Assembly (NCBI RefSeq): GCF_020169515.1
Contig: NZ_JAHMHW010000005.1
Location: 1 to 64,000, forward strand
Direction of reading: 5' to 3'
DNA length: 64,000 nt
From: Paenibacillus vietnamensis
GTDB lineage: Bacteria > Bacillota > Bacilli > Paenibacillales > Paenibacillaceae
Shown: piece by piece, positions 36,527 to 44,807 of the stretch
Layout: every line of letters begins with the position of its first letter
Position numbering within the stretch: the first letter of the stretch is position 1
The notes under the pieces: model-generated
Database searches by the model: none
Told to the model about the DNA's origin: nothing
The model's input: the letters and a program-made list of their open reading frames with translations, nothing else
Position numbers and translations under genes: made by a program

Positions 36527-37672
36527 ATGAACTGGACAAACGCCATTGAGCAAACTATTCGTACAACAACCGCAAATATTAGCCGCTTCAAGGACAAGTT
36601 TCCGCATGTAAGCAGCGGCGACGGAAAGTACCGGCTGGTGGATCAAACGGACTGGACGGAAGGGTTCTGGGCGGGGATTTTATGGCTGAGCTACGAATAT
36701 AGTCAAGATCCGGTTATCCGCGATGCTGCCGTTCAAAGCGTGGCTTCGTTCAGCAAAAGGCTGGAGCGGGAAAGCCATCTGGAGCACCACGATATCGGTT
36801 TTCTGTATTCCCTGTCGGCCAAGGCGCAGTGGATACTGGAGCAGGACGAGTCCGCGAGGGAGACGGCTCTAAGGGCCGCGGATATATTAATGAAGCGGTG
36901 GCGGTCAGGCCCGCAGCTTATCCAGGCTTGGGGACCGGAAGGCGATCCGCATAACGGCGGCCGTATTATTATCGACTGCCTGATGAATCTGCCGCTCCTG
37001 TACTGGGCAGCGGAGCAGACCGGCGATCCGACATATGCGGATACGGCCCGCATTCATGCCGAGAAGAGCAGGCGTTTCCTCGTGCGGGGGGATGACTCTT
37101 CCTATCATACGTTCTACTTTGATCAGGAAACGGGCGATTCCTTGCGCGGCGGCACGCATCAGGGCTTCAGGGACGGCTCGACCTGGACACGCGGCCAAGC
37201 TTGGGGCATATACGGCTTCGCGCTTGCCTACCGGTATTTCCGGGAGCCGCAATTTTTGGAAACATCGAAGCGGCTGGCGCGATATTTTATCGACCATCTG
37301 CCTGACGATCATGTGGCTTATTGGGATTTCGATGCTCCGCAGGCCGAAGGCACACCAAGAGACAGCTCGGCATCGGCGATTACCGCGTGCGGCCTGCTGG
37401 AGCTGATTGAGCATTTGCCGGCCGGGGACCCGGAGCGGGAATTTTTTCTCGCGGCTGTGCACCGGTCTATGAATTCTCTCATCGAGAACTATTTTACGGC
37501 CGGAGACGAAGCCGAAGAAGGTTTCCTGAGACATGGCTCGTATTCCGTAAGAGGCGGCGTGTCTCCCGACGATTTTGTCATCTGGGGCGATTACTTCTTC
37601 CTGGAGGCGCTGCTGCGCTTGGAGAGCCGGATTCCGGGGTATTGGTATGAACGGCATGAGAACATGGGCTGA
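36527..37672 (+). CDS. ugl: GH88 unsaturated glucuronyl hydrolase
   Basis: A 381-residue cytoplasmic enzyme. It hydrates and so releases the 4,5-unsaturated uronic acid from the non-reducing end of disaccharides made by polysaccharide lyases (glycosaminoglycans, gellan, xanthan). Many stretches match my memory of the Bacillus sp. GL1 enzyme, including HHDIGFLYSLSAKAQWI, GGRIIIDCLMNLPLL and GSTWTRGQAWGIYGFAL. The two active-site aspartates fall at D89 and D150 (D88 and D149 in GL1). Length agrees (about 377). CAATAGGAGG precedes the ATG. It is logically downstream of the lyases at 3672 and 12054, though 20 kb away. Confidence 0.96.
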   Translation: MNWTNAIEQTIRTTTANISRFKDKFPHVSSGDGKYRLVDQTDWTEGFWAGILWLSYEYSQDPVIRDAAVQSVASFSKRLERESHLEHHDIGFLYSLSAKAQWILEQDESARETALRAADILMKRWRSGPQLIQAWGPEGDPHNGGRIIIDCLMNLPLLYWAAEQTGDPTYADTARIHAEKSRRFLVRGDDSSYHTFYFDQETGDSLRGGTHQGFRDGSTWTRGQAWGIYGFALAYRYFREPQFLETSKRLARYFIDHLPDDHVAYWDFDAPQAEGTPRDSSASAITACGLLELIEHLPAGDPEREFFLAAVHRSMNSLIENYFTAGDEAEEGFLRHGSYSVRGGVSPDDFVIWGDYFFLEALLRLESRIPGYWYERHENMG

Positions 37673-37763
37673 CCCTGCACGATATATGGAGTTGCCAGGA
37701 ACCCAGTAAGTAAATAAATGGATTTCTTGTATCTAAATCGAGCTTGGATCCACTTTTTCGCAT

Positions 37764-37899
37764 AATAACTGGATTTAGTACAGCTAATCCTCGGAGATGG
37801 CGCGAATTTCAAAGAAGCGGTCCATTTTACGGTATTGAATCCAGTTATTTAATCAAAGGAAACTCACTCTTCTGAAATAAAGACAACAAATCCAGTTAT
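37764..37899. repeat. inverted TAACTGGATT repeats, family 3 copy A
   Basis: ATAACTGGATTTA at 37764 is followed by its reverse complement AATCCAGTTAT at 37838 and again at 37888. The ends form 11-12 bp inverted repeats around about 60-120 bp of unrelated sequence. The same motif pairs recur at 48787-48960. No coding capacity is seen. Confidence 0.7.
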
Positions 37900-37940
37900 G
37901 CCTGCCCTCATTCACCATTGCAAGCCTGATTCTTCTATCA

Positions 37941-37995
37941 GCCTGCACAGCTTTGAGACTCGTTGGAGTCTTGAGGTCGTGCAGGTATTTTTTTG
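37941..37995 (+). terminator. Rho-independent terminator
   Basis: CCTGCAC pairs with GTGCAGG, with an inner GAGACTC/GAGTCTT stem, followed by TATTTTTTT. It lies 270 bp after the GH88 gene and may end its transcript beyond the repeats. Confidence 0.8.
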
Positions 37996-38071
37996 TGGGG
38001 GGATGACGCAACAAGCAGGTCGTTCACATATTTTATTATTGCATTCCGGGTTAACTTGTCCTACTATGAAT

Positions 38072-38117
38072 TTAAATTAATATTTTTATTTTTCAATAAA
38101 TATAAATATTAATTTAA
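38072..38117. promoter_or_regulatory. AT-rich inverted repeat before GH43 gene 3
   Basis: The 14 bp arms TTAAATTAATATTT and AAATATTAATTTAA are perfect complements separated by 18 bases, 68 bp upstream of the GH43 start. Position and symmetry suit an operator overlapping the promoter. A simple AT-rich accident is possible. Confidence 0.5.
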
Positions 38118-38184
38118 CAAATGACAGACGCTCGCCTTTGATTAACACAAGCCATTTAAACAAAATCGTGGAGGAATACTCGAG

Positions 38185-39132
38185 ATGGATGCATACTTAT
38201 TTGTACATTTTAAGGAAAAGAAAACGGTGGACGGGGAGCAGGTCTATTTTGCGCTTAGCACGGACGGGTTTAACTGGGAGCAGGTGAACGGAGGGCAGCC
38301 GGTGCTCTGGAGCGAGCAAGGGGATAAGGGGGTCCGGGATCATACGATTGTGCGGACGAAGGAAGGCAAGTTTTACATCCTTGCGACCGACCTGTGCCTG
38401 GCGGGCTTATTCGAGACGAAGTACAAAGGCAGCTGGGGCCATATTTCGCGGGAAGGAAGCAAATGCCTGTCCCTGTGGGAGTCGGACGATCTTGTGAACT
38501 GGTCCGAGCAGCGGATGATCGAGCTGGGCGACGAGGATTTCGGCTGCCTCTGGGCGCCGGACGTCATTTACGACAAGCAAAAGGAAGATTACGTCATTCA
38601 CTGGTCCTCGGCGCATGCGTCGAACAATTACGGCTTTAAGGCTATTTATTATACGCGGACCAAGGATTTTGCAACCTTTACGAAGCCGCAGATGCTGTGC
38701 CGGAAGGACGACAGCGGCATTATCGATTCCGCGGTGTACGAGGAGAACGGCATGTTCTACCGCTTCCTGAAGAGTGAGTCTAACCCTGGGGGCATCATCT
38801 TGCAAAAGGGCAGCACCCTCACCGGCGAATATACTAGAATCGAAGAGTTTGACGGAGAAATGGCCAAGCTCGGCAGCAGCGCATATGAAGCGCCTACCGC
38901 ATTTAAGCTGGCTGACGGCAGATGGTGCCTGATGCTGGACTTCTTCGGTGTCGTCGGCGAGGGGCAGGGCTACGTTCCGTTTATCGCCGACGATATCGAC
39001 AGCGGGCGTTTCATCCGTTCCGATGAAAGCTTCAGCTTCCCTTACCGCTTCAAGCATGGCACGGTCCTTTCCATTACGAGGGAGGAGTATAACCGGATTA
39101 AAAGCTCGGAAGTCGGAGTGCGGCGGGGCTGA
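38185..39132 (+). CDS. GH43-type glycosidase
   Basis: A 315-residue single-domain beta-propeller protein with no signal peptide. The GH43 acids can be placed: base D52 in GVRDHTIV, modulator D181 in GIIDSAV, and acid E235 in AYEAPTAF. CLWAPDVIYD (about 121-130) is also typical. It is likely an arabinosidase or galactosidase subfamily member that acts on short chains. It is monocistronic, with GTGGAGGAAT before the ATG, and converges on the regulator at 39359 across a shared terminator. Confidence 0.87.
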   Translation: MDAYLFVHFKEKKTVDGEQVYFALSTDGFNWEQVNGGQPVLWSEQGDKGVRDHTIVRTKEGKFYILATDLCLAGLFETKYKGSWGHISREGSKCLSLWESDDLVNWSEQRMIELGDEDFGCLWAPDVIYDKQKEDYVIHWSSAHASNNYGFKAIYYTRTKDFATFTKPQMLCRKDDSGIIDSAVYEENGMFYRFLKSESNPGGIILQKGSTLTGEYTRIEEFDGEMAKLGSSAYEAPTAFKLADGRWCLMLDFFGVVGEGQGYVPFIADDIDSGRFIRSDESFSFPYRFKHGTVLSITREEYNRIKSSEVGVRRG

Positions 39133-39320
39133 TAAGAGGCGGCGGTTCCGGTGACGCAGCGGCGAGGTGGGGCGGGGGGTGAGGAATAGCGATAGTATCT
39201 ATCGTTATTCTCTCCTCGAGGTAACTTTAGCGTCGGATTACGGACATTTTTATCGTTGTTCCGGCTCGGATGACGCACCAGGGACCCGCCAGGGTGCTGG
39301 AGGTCTGGGCATCTGGAGCA

Positions 39321-39355
39321 AAGCCCGTGCCGGCAAGCTGCCTGCACGGGCTTTT
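39321..39355. terminator. bidirectional terminator between convergent genes
   Basis: Perfect 9 bp arms AGCCCGTGC/GCACGGGCT, with T runs on both strands. A second hairpin without T tract, GAGGAATAGCGATAG against CTATCGTTATTCTC, lies at 39179-39212. Confidence 0.8.
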
Positions 39356-39358
39356 AAC

Positions 39359-40531
39359 TCAAAACACAAATTCGGAGCTCCAATCCCCCGTCACGGGAGC
39401 ATCCGGCAGCACAGGCAGGCTCAGCCGCTCAAAAGCGGACTGCAAATAATCCATGCGGATCCTGACGCCGCCGGCTTCCGGCAATGGGAACGCCGCAGCG
39501 CCGGGACACTCCAGACGCTGCAGCGTTTGAAGGTCACGGGCATAGATTGCCGCATCCCATCGTACGCCGGACATGACCCTGCTGATGACAGGCAGAGGAA
39601 AGCCGGTTGCCAAATGGATAATGGACACGACCTTATCCCACTCATAACGGATCATGCGATGGGCTCTAAGATGCGCCGTCAAATAAGCGATAACGACCGG
39701 CTCGTTGTCCCTGGCCCAGCGTTCATCCGCAACCACTCCCGTTAAGTAGTCGGCCCCGAGACCTTCCTCCAGCAGCAGCCTACCGGAGCCCGATTCCTTC
39801 AACAGGCTTGCATAAGGCTCCCACATTACGCTTGCTCCGACCCGCCGATCCCGGATGCTTTCAAGGCATGCGCTCATATCGGGATGAGTGATCGGAGCTT
39901 CGTGCCGGCCAATCGAGGACATCAGCTGCTGAAGCCGGTAACCGGCACTGGAATTGGCAACGGTCGAAATGCTCGCATTAGACAGATCGGAGAGGCGTTC
40001 AATCGGACCGGAGGGGTGAACGACAACGGAAATCCCTTTCCCATTGGACGTTTTTCCGTCAAAGGCGAGCAGCACCGGCTGAAACGAAGGAAGCAGCTTG
40101 CTTAACATGCCGCTGATGGCAATCGGATAATCGCCGAGCGAAGCAATGTGCAGCTTGCCGCCAACCATGGATTCTACCAATTCCAAGCCGTTTGAGCCGT
40201 TATGCCAATCGATGTCCAGCAGGCGGTCGGGATAAAACCGTTTAAGCTCCTCCTCGAACAAACCCGTTTGCTTAATAAGGAGAGAACTCCACATGTGGGC
40301 GGTCCCGCTCTGGTAGCCGACGGCTACCTTCAGCATTTTCCGGTCGGGCTCCGTTTCAGCTTTCCCGCTTGAGGAGTAGCTCTTGATCCAGGCTTCCAGC
40401 TGCGCGGCGTCTATAAAAACCTCCTTCCCGATTTTGATGAACGGCAGCTGCTTATGCTGGCGCCAGCGATCGATTGTCGCACGGCTGATGCCGAATACAT
40501 TCATCGCTTCCTGCAAGGTCAGCAGTTTCAA
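39359..40531 (-). CDS. helix-turn-helix / SsuA-like binding-domain fusion regulator
   Basis: A 390-residue cytoplasmic protein with no signal peptide. Residues 1-50 are an excisionase/MerR-like helix-turn-helix (LTLQEAMNVFGISRATIDRW, then KEVFIDAAQLEAWI). Residues 65-390 are a complete NMT1/SsuA-type binding protein, collinear with the lipoprotein at 42870. Shared landmarks are VGYQS near the start, LAFDGK, WEPYASL/WEPYPSL, DYLTGVVA/DYLAGVVA, RWDAAIYARDL/RFDAAIYDKDL and GDW near the end. I infer a transcription factor that reads the cytosolic level of the imported compound with a copy of the importer's own sensor. The start is TTG with AGGGGG upstream. It is divergent from that import operon. 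Confidence 0.88.
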   Translation of the reverse strand: MKLLTLQEAMNVFGISRATIDRWRQHKQLPFIKIGKEVFIDAAQLEAWIKSYSSSGKAETEPDRKMLKVAVGYQSGTAHMWSSLLIKQTGLFEEELKRFYPDRLLDIDWHNGSNGLELVESMVGGKLHIASLGDYPIAISGMLSKLLPSFQPVLLAFDGKTSNGKGISVVVHPSGPIERLSDLSNASISTVANSSAGYRLQQLMSSIGRHEAPITHPDMSACLESIRDRRVGASVMWEPYASLLKESGSGRLLLEEGLGADYLTGVVADERWARDNEPVVIAYLTAHLRAHRMIRYEWDKVVSIIHLATGFPLPVISRVMSGVRWDAAIYARDLQTLQRLECPGAAAFPLPEAGGVRIRMDYLQSAFERLSLPVLPDAPVTGDWSSEFVF

Positions 40532-40566
40532 TTGGCGAATCCCCCTATGCCCAAATAATAGTGCAT

Positions 40567-40591
40567 TAAACTCATCAAATTTATCGGAATT
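40567..40591 (+). promoter_or_regulatory. CymR-like box 1
   Basis: A 25 bp sequence beginning TAAACTC and ending TTATCGGAATT resembles the CymR (cysteine repressor) operator, whose strongest part is ATNGGAATT. It lies 36-60 bp upstream of the regulator gene start. Confidence 0.45.
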
Positions 40592-40770
40592 AAATTCATT
40601 TTAAATGATTGTCTATTTCCCTGGCAATATTTTTCTATTCCGTCCTTAAATTTGGATAAAAAAGGTCATTTTCCTCACTGTTCCTCATTGCTATTCACTT
40701 CTCTTCAATGCTGCTCTATTCCTTTCATCTCATTGACGCTCGCTTTCCGGAATGCTAAGATTTTGTTGTG

Positions 40771-40795
40771 AAATACCAGTGAAATAGTCGGAATT
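40771..40795 (+). promoter_or_regulatory. CymR-like box 2
   Basis: A 25 bp sequence beginning AAATACC and ending TAGTCGGAATT. It aligns with box 1 without gaps (shared AAAT..TCGGAATT half) and lies 112 bp upstream of the flavoprotein start, before the leader hairpin. Confidence 0.45.
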
Positions 40796-40824
40796 AAAAA
40801 CGGTGGAATGTCGACTGGACGACC

Positions 40825-40886
40825 AGAGACGGGACACGGATCATCTCAACCTTAGGTGGGATGCCGTGTCTCTATTTGTTTATTTT
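40825..40886 (+). promoter_or_regulatory. leader hairpin before the flavoprotein operon
   Basis: GGGACACGG (40831-40839) pairs with CCGTGTCTC (40864-40872). An inner CAACC-TTA-GGTGG stem is present, and TATTTGTTTATTTT follows, just before the ribosome site. It looks like a terminator placed in the 5' leader, so expression may be attenuated. It does not match T-box or S-box signatures that I know. Confidence 0.5.
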
Positions 40887-40906
40887 GATCAGGGAGAGTG
40901 AGCCGG

Positions 40907-42634
40907 GTGCAAACAAGAAACTATACGACGGACGTACTGATTATCGGCGGCGGCACGGCAGGCACGATGGCCGCCATTAAGGCAAAGGAAGCGAATCCGG
41001 AGCTGCAGGTGCTCGTGCTGGATAAAGCGGATATCAGGCGCAGCGGAGCGATCAGCATGGGAATGGACGGCCTGAACAACGCAGTCATTCCGGGCAAAGC
41101 GACCCCGGAGGAATATACGCTTGAGATCACCGCTTCCAATGACGGGATTATCGACCAGCGCGCCGTTTACCGGCAGGCTTCGGAATGCTACGGCATCGTG
41201 AAGGAGCTGGATTCGTGGGGAGTCGATTTCGAGAAGGATGCCGAGGGCAATTACGAGGTGTACCGGGTACACCGGAACGGCAAATATGTGCTGCCGATGC
41301 CTAAGGCGAGCGATTTAAAGCTTATTCTGGCCAAGCAAGTCAAGAAAATGAAGTGCAAGGTCGTCAACCGGGTCATGGTGACGAGGCTGCTGACGCAGGG
41401 CAATCAAGTGACCGGCGCGATCGGCCTTGACGTATTCAGCGGCGAGCTGGTCGTCGTTCAGGCGAAGGCGGTCGTCATGACAGCGGGTGCCGCAGGCAGA
41501 ATGGGACTGACGGATTCGGGATACTTGTACAGCACGTACGAGAATCCGACCAATTCCGGCGAAGGTTATGCGATGGCCTATCATGCGGGGGCGGAGCTGA
41601 CGGGCATCGAATGTTATCAGATCAATCCGACGATGAAGGATTACAACGGCCCGGCTTGCGCTTACGTGGCGGGTCCGTTCGGAGGCTATACCGCTAACGC
41701 GAAAGGGGAACGGGTGACGGGCTGCGATTATTGGAGCGGCGAGCTGATCATGAATATGTGGAAGCTGGCGAACAAGGGGGATTGGCCGCTTTATTTGAAG
41801 CTTACTCATCTGGACGACCAAACGATCTCCCAAATCGAATCGATTCTGCATTACAACGAACGGCCGAGCCGGGACCGCTTCCACTCGGGAAGAGGGAAGG
41901 ATTACCGCACCGACATGGTCGAGCTGAACTTCTCCGAGCTTGGGCTGTGCAGCGGCCACAGCGCTTCCGGCGTTCTGGTCAACCACGAAGCGGAAACCTC
42001 GATGGCCGGCTTGTATGCGGCAGGCGATATGGCTTGCGTACCGCATCAATATTTGCTCGGAGCGTTAACCTTCGGCAAAATTTCGGGGACAAACGCGTCC
42101 CATTTTGCGCAGGGGCAATCCCATGCAGAGCCCGATCCCGCCCAGATCGAAGCGGAGAGAGCGCGGATCGAGGATATTTTAAGCAGGCCCGACGGCGTGC
42201 CGCACCAGCAGGTGGAGTATAAGATCCGGCGCATCGTCACCCAGTATCTGATGCCTCCGAAAACGATCACGAAGATGGAAATCGCCCTGGAAAAAATCGA
42301 GCATTTCCGCAAGGTCGATCTTAAGCTGCTGGGAGCCCGTGATGCCCATGAGCTGGGCAGGGCTCTCGAGATTCACAGCATCGTAGACTGCGCGGAGATG
42401 ATGGCCAGAGCCTCCTTGTTCCGCAAGGAAAGCAGATGGGGATTTTACCACTATTTCCTCGATTACCCGGAGCGGGATGACGAGAACTGGCTGAAGCGCG
42501 TCATTATCCGCAAAGGCGGGGACGGCAGCAGCGAATTATATACGAAGGAGCTTCCGCCTTACATTCTTGAGCCGGAAACCGAAGCAGGAAATTCGAAAGG
42601 AGAGCTGAAAGCCAATGAGCAATCTGTCCACTAG
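40907..42634 (+). CDS. AprA-like / fumarate-reductase-type flavoprotein
   Basis: A 575-residue cytoplasmic FAD protein. The dinucleotide-binding motif is LIIGGGTAGTMAAIKA (11-26), and a second FAD segment is AGLYAAGDMACVPHQ (about 365-379). The pattern MGMDGLNNAVIPGK near 48-61 corresponds to the AprA substrate-side region rather than to succinate dehydrogenase. The C-terminal helical domain holds YFLDYPERDDENW. Such proteins move electrons between FAD and a substrate such as APS/sulfite or fumarate. The partner is the ferredoxin encoded next, overlapping by 20 bp. GTG 40907 sits 10 bases after CAGGGAG; GTG 40898 is too close. Its true substrate is unknown, and the sulfonate-type importer suggests sulfur chemistry. 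Confidence 0.82.
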   Translation: MQTRNYTTDVLIIGGGTAGTMAAIKAKEANPELQVLVLDKADIRRSGAISMGMDGLNNAVIPGKATPEEYTLEITASNDGIIDQRAVYRQASECYGIVKELDSWGVDFEKDAEGNYEVYRVHRNGKYVLPMPKASDLKLILAKQVKKMKCKVVNRVMVTRLLTQGNQVTGAIGLDVFSGELVVVQAKAVVMTAGAAGRMGLTDSGYLYSTYENPTNSGEGYAMAYHAGAELTGIECYQINPTMKDYNGPACAYVAGPFGGYTANAKGERVTGCDYWSGELIMNMWKLANKGDWPLYLKLTHLDDQTISQIESILHYNERPSRDRFHSGRGKDYRTDMVELNFSELGLCSGHSASGVLVNHEAETSMAGLYAAGDMACVPHQYLLGALTFGKISGTNASHFAQGQSHAEPDPAQIEAERARIEDILSRPDGVPHQQVEYKIRRIVTQYLMPPKTITKMEIALEKIEHFRKVDLKLLGARDAHELGRALEIHSIVDCAEMMARASLFRKESRWGFYHYFLDYPERDDENWLKRVIIRKGGDGSSELYTKELPPYILEPETEAGNSKGELKANEQSVH

Positions 42635-42851
42635 CTTTATTCCGCAGCGGGCGGAGGCAAGCGTTATTATCGACCGGGATAAATGCATCGGCTGCAATAT
42701 TTGCGTGCAGGTGTGCCCGATGGGCATTCTGGCGCTGGATGTCGAAGGGAAGGCCTATATGAAGTACGACGAGTGCTGGTACTGCACGCCATGTCAGACG
42801 GATTGCCCCGTCGATGCGGTAACGGTCCATATCCCTTATTTGGTGCGATAG
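42615..42851 (+). CDS. AprB-like 2[4Fe-4S] ferredoxin
   Basis: A 78-residue electron carrier. Two cluster motifs are present, CIGCNICVQVCP and CWYCTPCQTDCP, eight cysteines in all. The second closely mirrors the AprB form (CWECYSCVKVCP). The long AprB tail that wraps around AprA is absent, so this is about half the usual AprB length. AAAGGAGAG precedes the ATG, which lies inside the end of the flavoprotein gene. This indicates translational coupling and a two-subunit complex. Confidence 0.9.
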   Translation: MSNLSTSFIPQRAEASVIIDRDKCIGCNICVQVCPMGILALDVEGKAYMKYDECWYCTPCQTDCPVDAVTVHIPYLVR

Positions 42852-42869
42852 CTGCTTTGGAAGGAAAGG

Positions 42870-43997
42870 ATGAAAACGATGGCTACTAAAATCCGTCATA
42901 TTTGGCTGCTGAATACGATCCTGCTGATTACCCTCCTCTTGAGCGCTTGCTCTGCGGGTCATGCGAACCGGGAAAATTCGGGCCAGTCCGGCTCTTCGGG
43001 CAAGGATCCGGTTACGGTAACGGTCGGTTACCAATCCCCTACGGCTCAAACCTGGGGGGCGCTTATTATCAAGAACAAAAAGCTGTTCGAGAAGCATCTG
43101 AAGGAGGCGGCGCCGGACCTTAACGTGAAGGTCGAATGGTTCGATGCGCCTGCCGGCTCGGTGCTGAACAATAATATGAACAGCGGCAAAATCCAGCTCT
43201 CATTTCTCGGCGATATGCCTTCGCTGCTGAACGCCGTGCTTGGCATTACGCAGCCCAATTATCATTCCGTGTTTCTTGCCTTTGACGGCAAGGGAGCACT
43301 GGGACGCAATCAAGCGATACTCGTACCGGAGAACAGCGATATTCAAAGCATCGAAGACCTGAAGGGGAAAACGGTATCGACCCCGATCGGCAGCAGCTCG
43401 CACCGTATGCTTCTGGAGTCGCTGCGCAAGGTGGGTTTAGTGGATCAGGTAACGATCGTCGATCAGTCGGTAACCGTCGGCATGCAGAGCATCGAGCAAG
43501 GAAAGGTTGCGGCCCATGCGACCTGGGAGCCTTATCCGAGCTTAATGCAGCAGCGGGAGATCGGCAGAGTGCTCCAGTTTGGCGAAGCGACCCAAATCGA
43601 TTACCTGGCCGGCGTTGTCGCCAATGCGGATTGGGCCAAGGAAAATAAGCCGGTCGTGCTCGCATTTTTGAGAGCGTTGAATGAAGCGCATGAGTTTGCC
43701 GTAAGCAATCCGGAGGAGACTGCGAAAATATTCGAAGCGGAGAGCAAATTCCCGCCTGAGGTATGCCGCAAAATGGTGGAGAACATCCGTTTCGACGCGG
43801 CGATCTATGACAAGGATCTGAATACGCTGAACGGAAGCATCGAGTTTCTGGCCGGTATCGGCAAGCTTTCCAAAAAACCGGATCTAAATGCTTTCGTGGA
43901 TGATGCTTATTTGCGCGAGGCGCTCGAGTCGGCGGGCAAGCCGTATCTGACCGATACGGAAATTCAGGGAGACTGGATCGATGGAAAAGTTTATTAA
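42870..43997 (+). CDS. SsuA/TauA-like substrate-binding lipoprotein
   Basis: A 375-residue lipoprotein. The signal peptide ends in LLSAC (C27) and is followed by an NMT1/SsuA-type two-lobe binding domain. In family terms it captures sulfonates, sulfate esters or similar small anions outside the cell and hands them to the permease encoded next (overlap 17 bp). It is paralogous over its full length to the sensor half of the regulator at 39359. GGAAGGAAAGG is the ribosome site. Confidence 0.88.
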   Translation: MKTMATKIRHIWLLNTILLITLLLSACSAGHANRENSGQSGSSGKDPVTVTVGYQSPTAQTWGALIIKNKKLFEKHLKEAAPDLNVKVEWFDAPAGSVLNNNMNSGKIQLSFLGDMPSLLNAVLGITQPNYHSVFLAFDGKGALGRNQAILVPENSDIQSIEDLKGKTVSTPIGSSSHRMLLESLRKVGLVDQVTIVDQSVTVGMQSIEQGKVAAHATWEPYPSLMQQREIGRVLQFGEATQIDYLAGVVANADWAKENKPVVLAFLRALNEAHEFAVSNPEETAKIFEAESKFPPEVCRKMVENIRFDAAIYDKDLNTLNGSIEFLAGIGKLSKKPDLNAFVDDAYLREALESAGKPYLTDTEIQGDWIDGKVY

Positions 43998-44778
43998 TGC
44001 CGTACCTGTCCGCAGACATATCCTGCTCCGCTCCTATGCCGTCCGGATCGTCTCGCTGATCGTCTTTGTGTTTCTCTGGCATGAAGCCGTCAACTCGAAT
44101 GTGCTTTGGCCGCTGCAGTTCGGCAATTTGCCGGGGCCGGTCGACGTGCTCAGGGAATGGATCGGCTATTTGACTCAAACGGGTTACTTCAAGGATATCG
44201 GCGTCAGCACGTTTCGTGTTACGGCCGGGATTGCGCTCGGTCTTGTTACCGCAGTTCCGCTCGGTCTCTGGATCGGCCTCAGCCGATTTGCAAGGGATGC
44301 CTGGTTTACCAATCTGGAAATTTTCCGACCGATCCCCTTGATCGCCTATTTGCCGGTGGCGATGCTTTTGTTCCGCACGATCGAGGGCAGCATTATTTTC
44401 ATTACGTTTATAGGAGCGTTTTTTCCGATTCTGATTAATGTGAAGGATGCCGCGGGGAGGGTGCCGGCCTCTCTGCTCCAGGCGGCTTCCTGCCTGGGCT
44501 GCGGTCCCGTGCGCTCGCTGTGGCGCATTTATTTGCCGGCGATGCTGCCGGAAATTTGCACGGGTTTATCCGTCGGGGTGGCCGCCTCCTGGATGGGCGT
44601 CATTACGGGGGAGATGATGTCGGGCCAGTCGGGCATCGGCTATACGACATGGCAGGCTTATCATTTGCTGGATTACAAACAATCGATCATCGGCATGTTT
44701 ACGATCGGTGCGTTAGGTTATGCGTCCTCGGCACTGGTCCGCCTCATCGAACGCCGGATGGTGCGGTGGAAGCGATAA
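43981..44778 (+). CDS. SsuC/TauC-like ABC permease
   Basis: A 265-residue inner-membrane permease with six predicted helices and the conserved loop SLLQAASCLGCGPVRSLWRI, LPAMLPEI, that contacts the ATPase. GGGAGAC before the ATG lies within the binding-protein gene. It forms the importer with its neighbours. The ligand class (sulfonate, nitrate or thiamine precursor) follows from the binding protein and is best supported as sulfonate-like. Confidence 0.9.
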   Translation: MEKFINAVPVRRHILLRSYAVRIVSLIVFVFLWHEAVNSNVLWPLQFGNLPGPVDVLREWIGYLTQTGYFKDIGVSTFRVTAGIALGLVTAVPLGLWIGLSRFARDAWFTNLEIFRPIPLIAYLPVAMLLFRTIEGSIIFITFIGAFFPILINVKDAAGRVPASLLQAASCLGCGPVRSLWRIYLPAMLPEICTGLSVGVAASWMGVITGEMMSGQSGIGYTTWQAYHLLDYKQSIIGMFTIGALGYASSALVRLIERRMVRWKR

Positions 44779-44807
44779 ACGTTTGGAAACGAAGGGGGAG
44801 ATGGCAT

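Noticed and set aside
40825..40886. T-box or S-box riboswitch before the AprA-like operon
   Set aside because: The T-box sequence around TGGNACCGCG and the S-box core are absent, and the leader is too short for a full T-box. Only the hairpin itself is supported.
40907..42634. Succinate dehydrogenase or fumarate reductase flavoprotein
   Set aside because: No cytochrome b or SdhB-type partner is present. The small two-cluster ferredoxin and the N-terminal pattern fit the AprA branch better.
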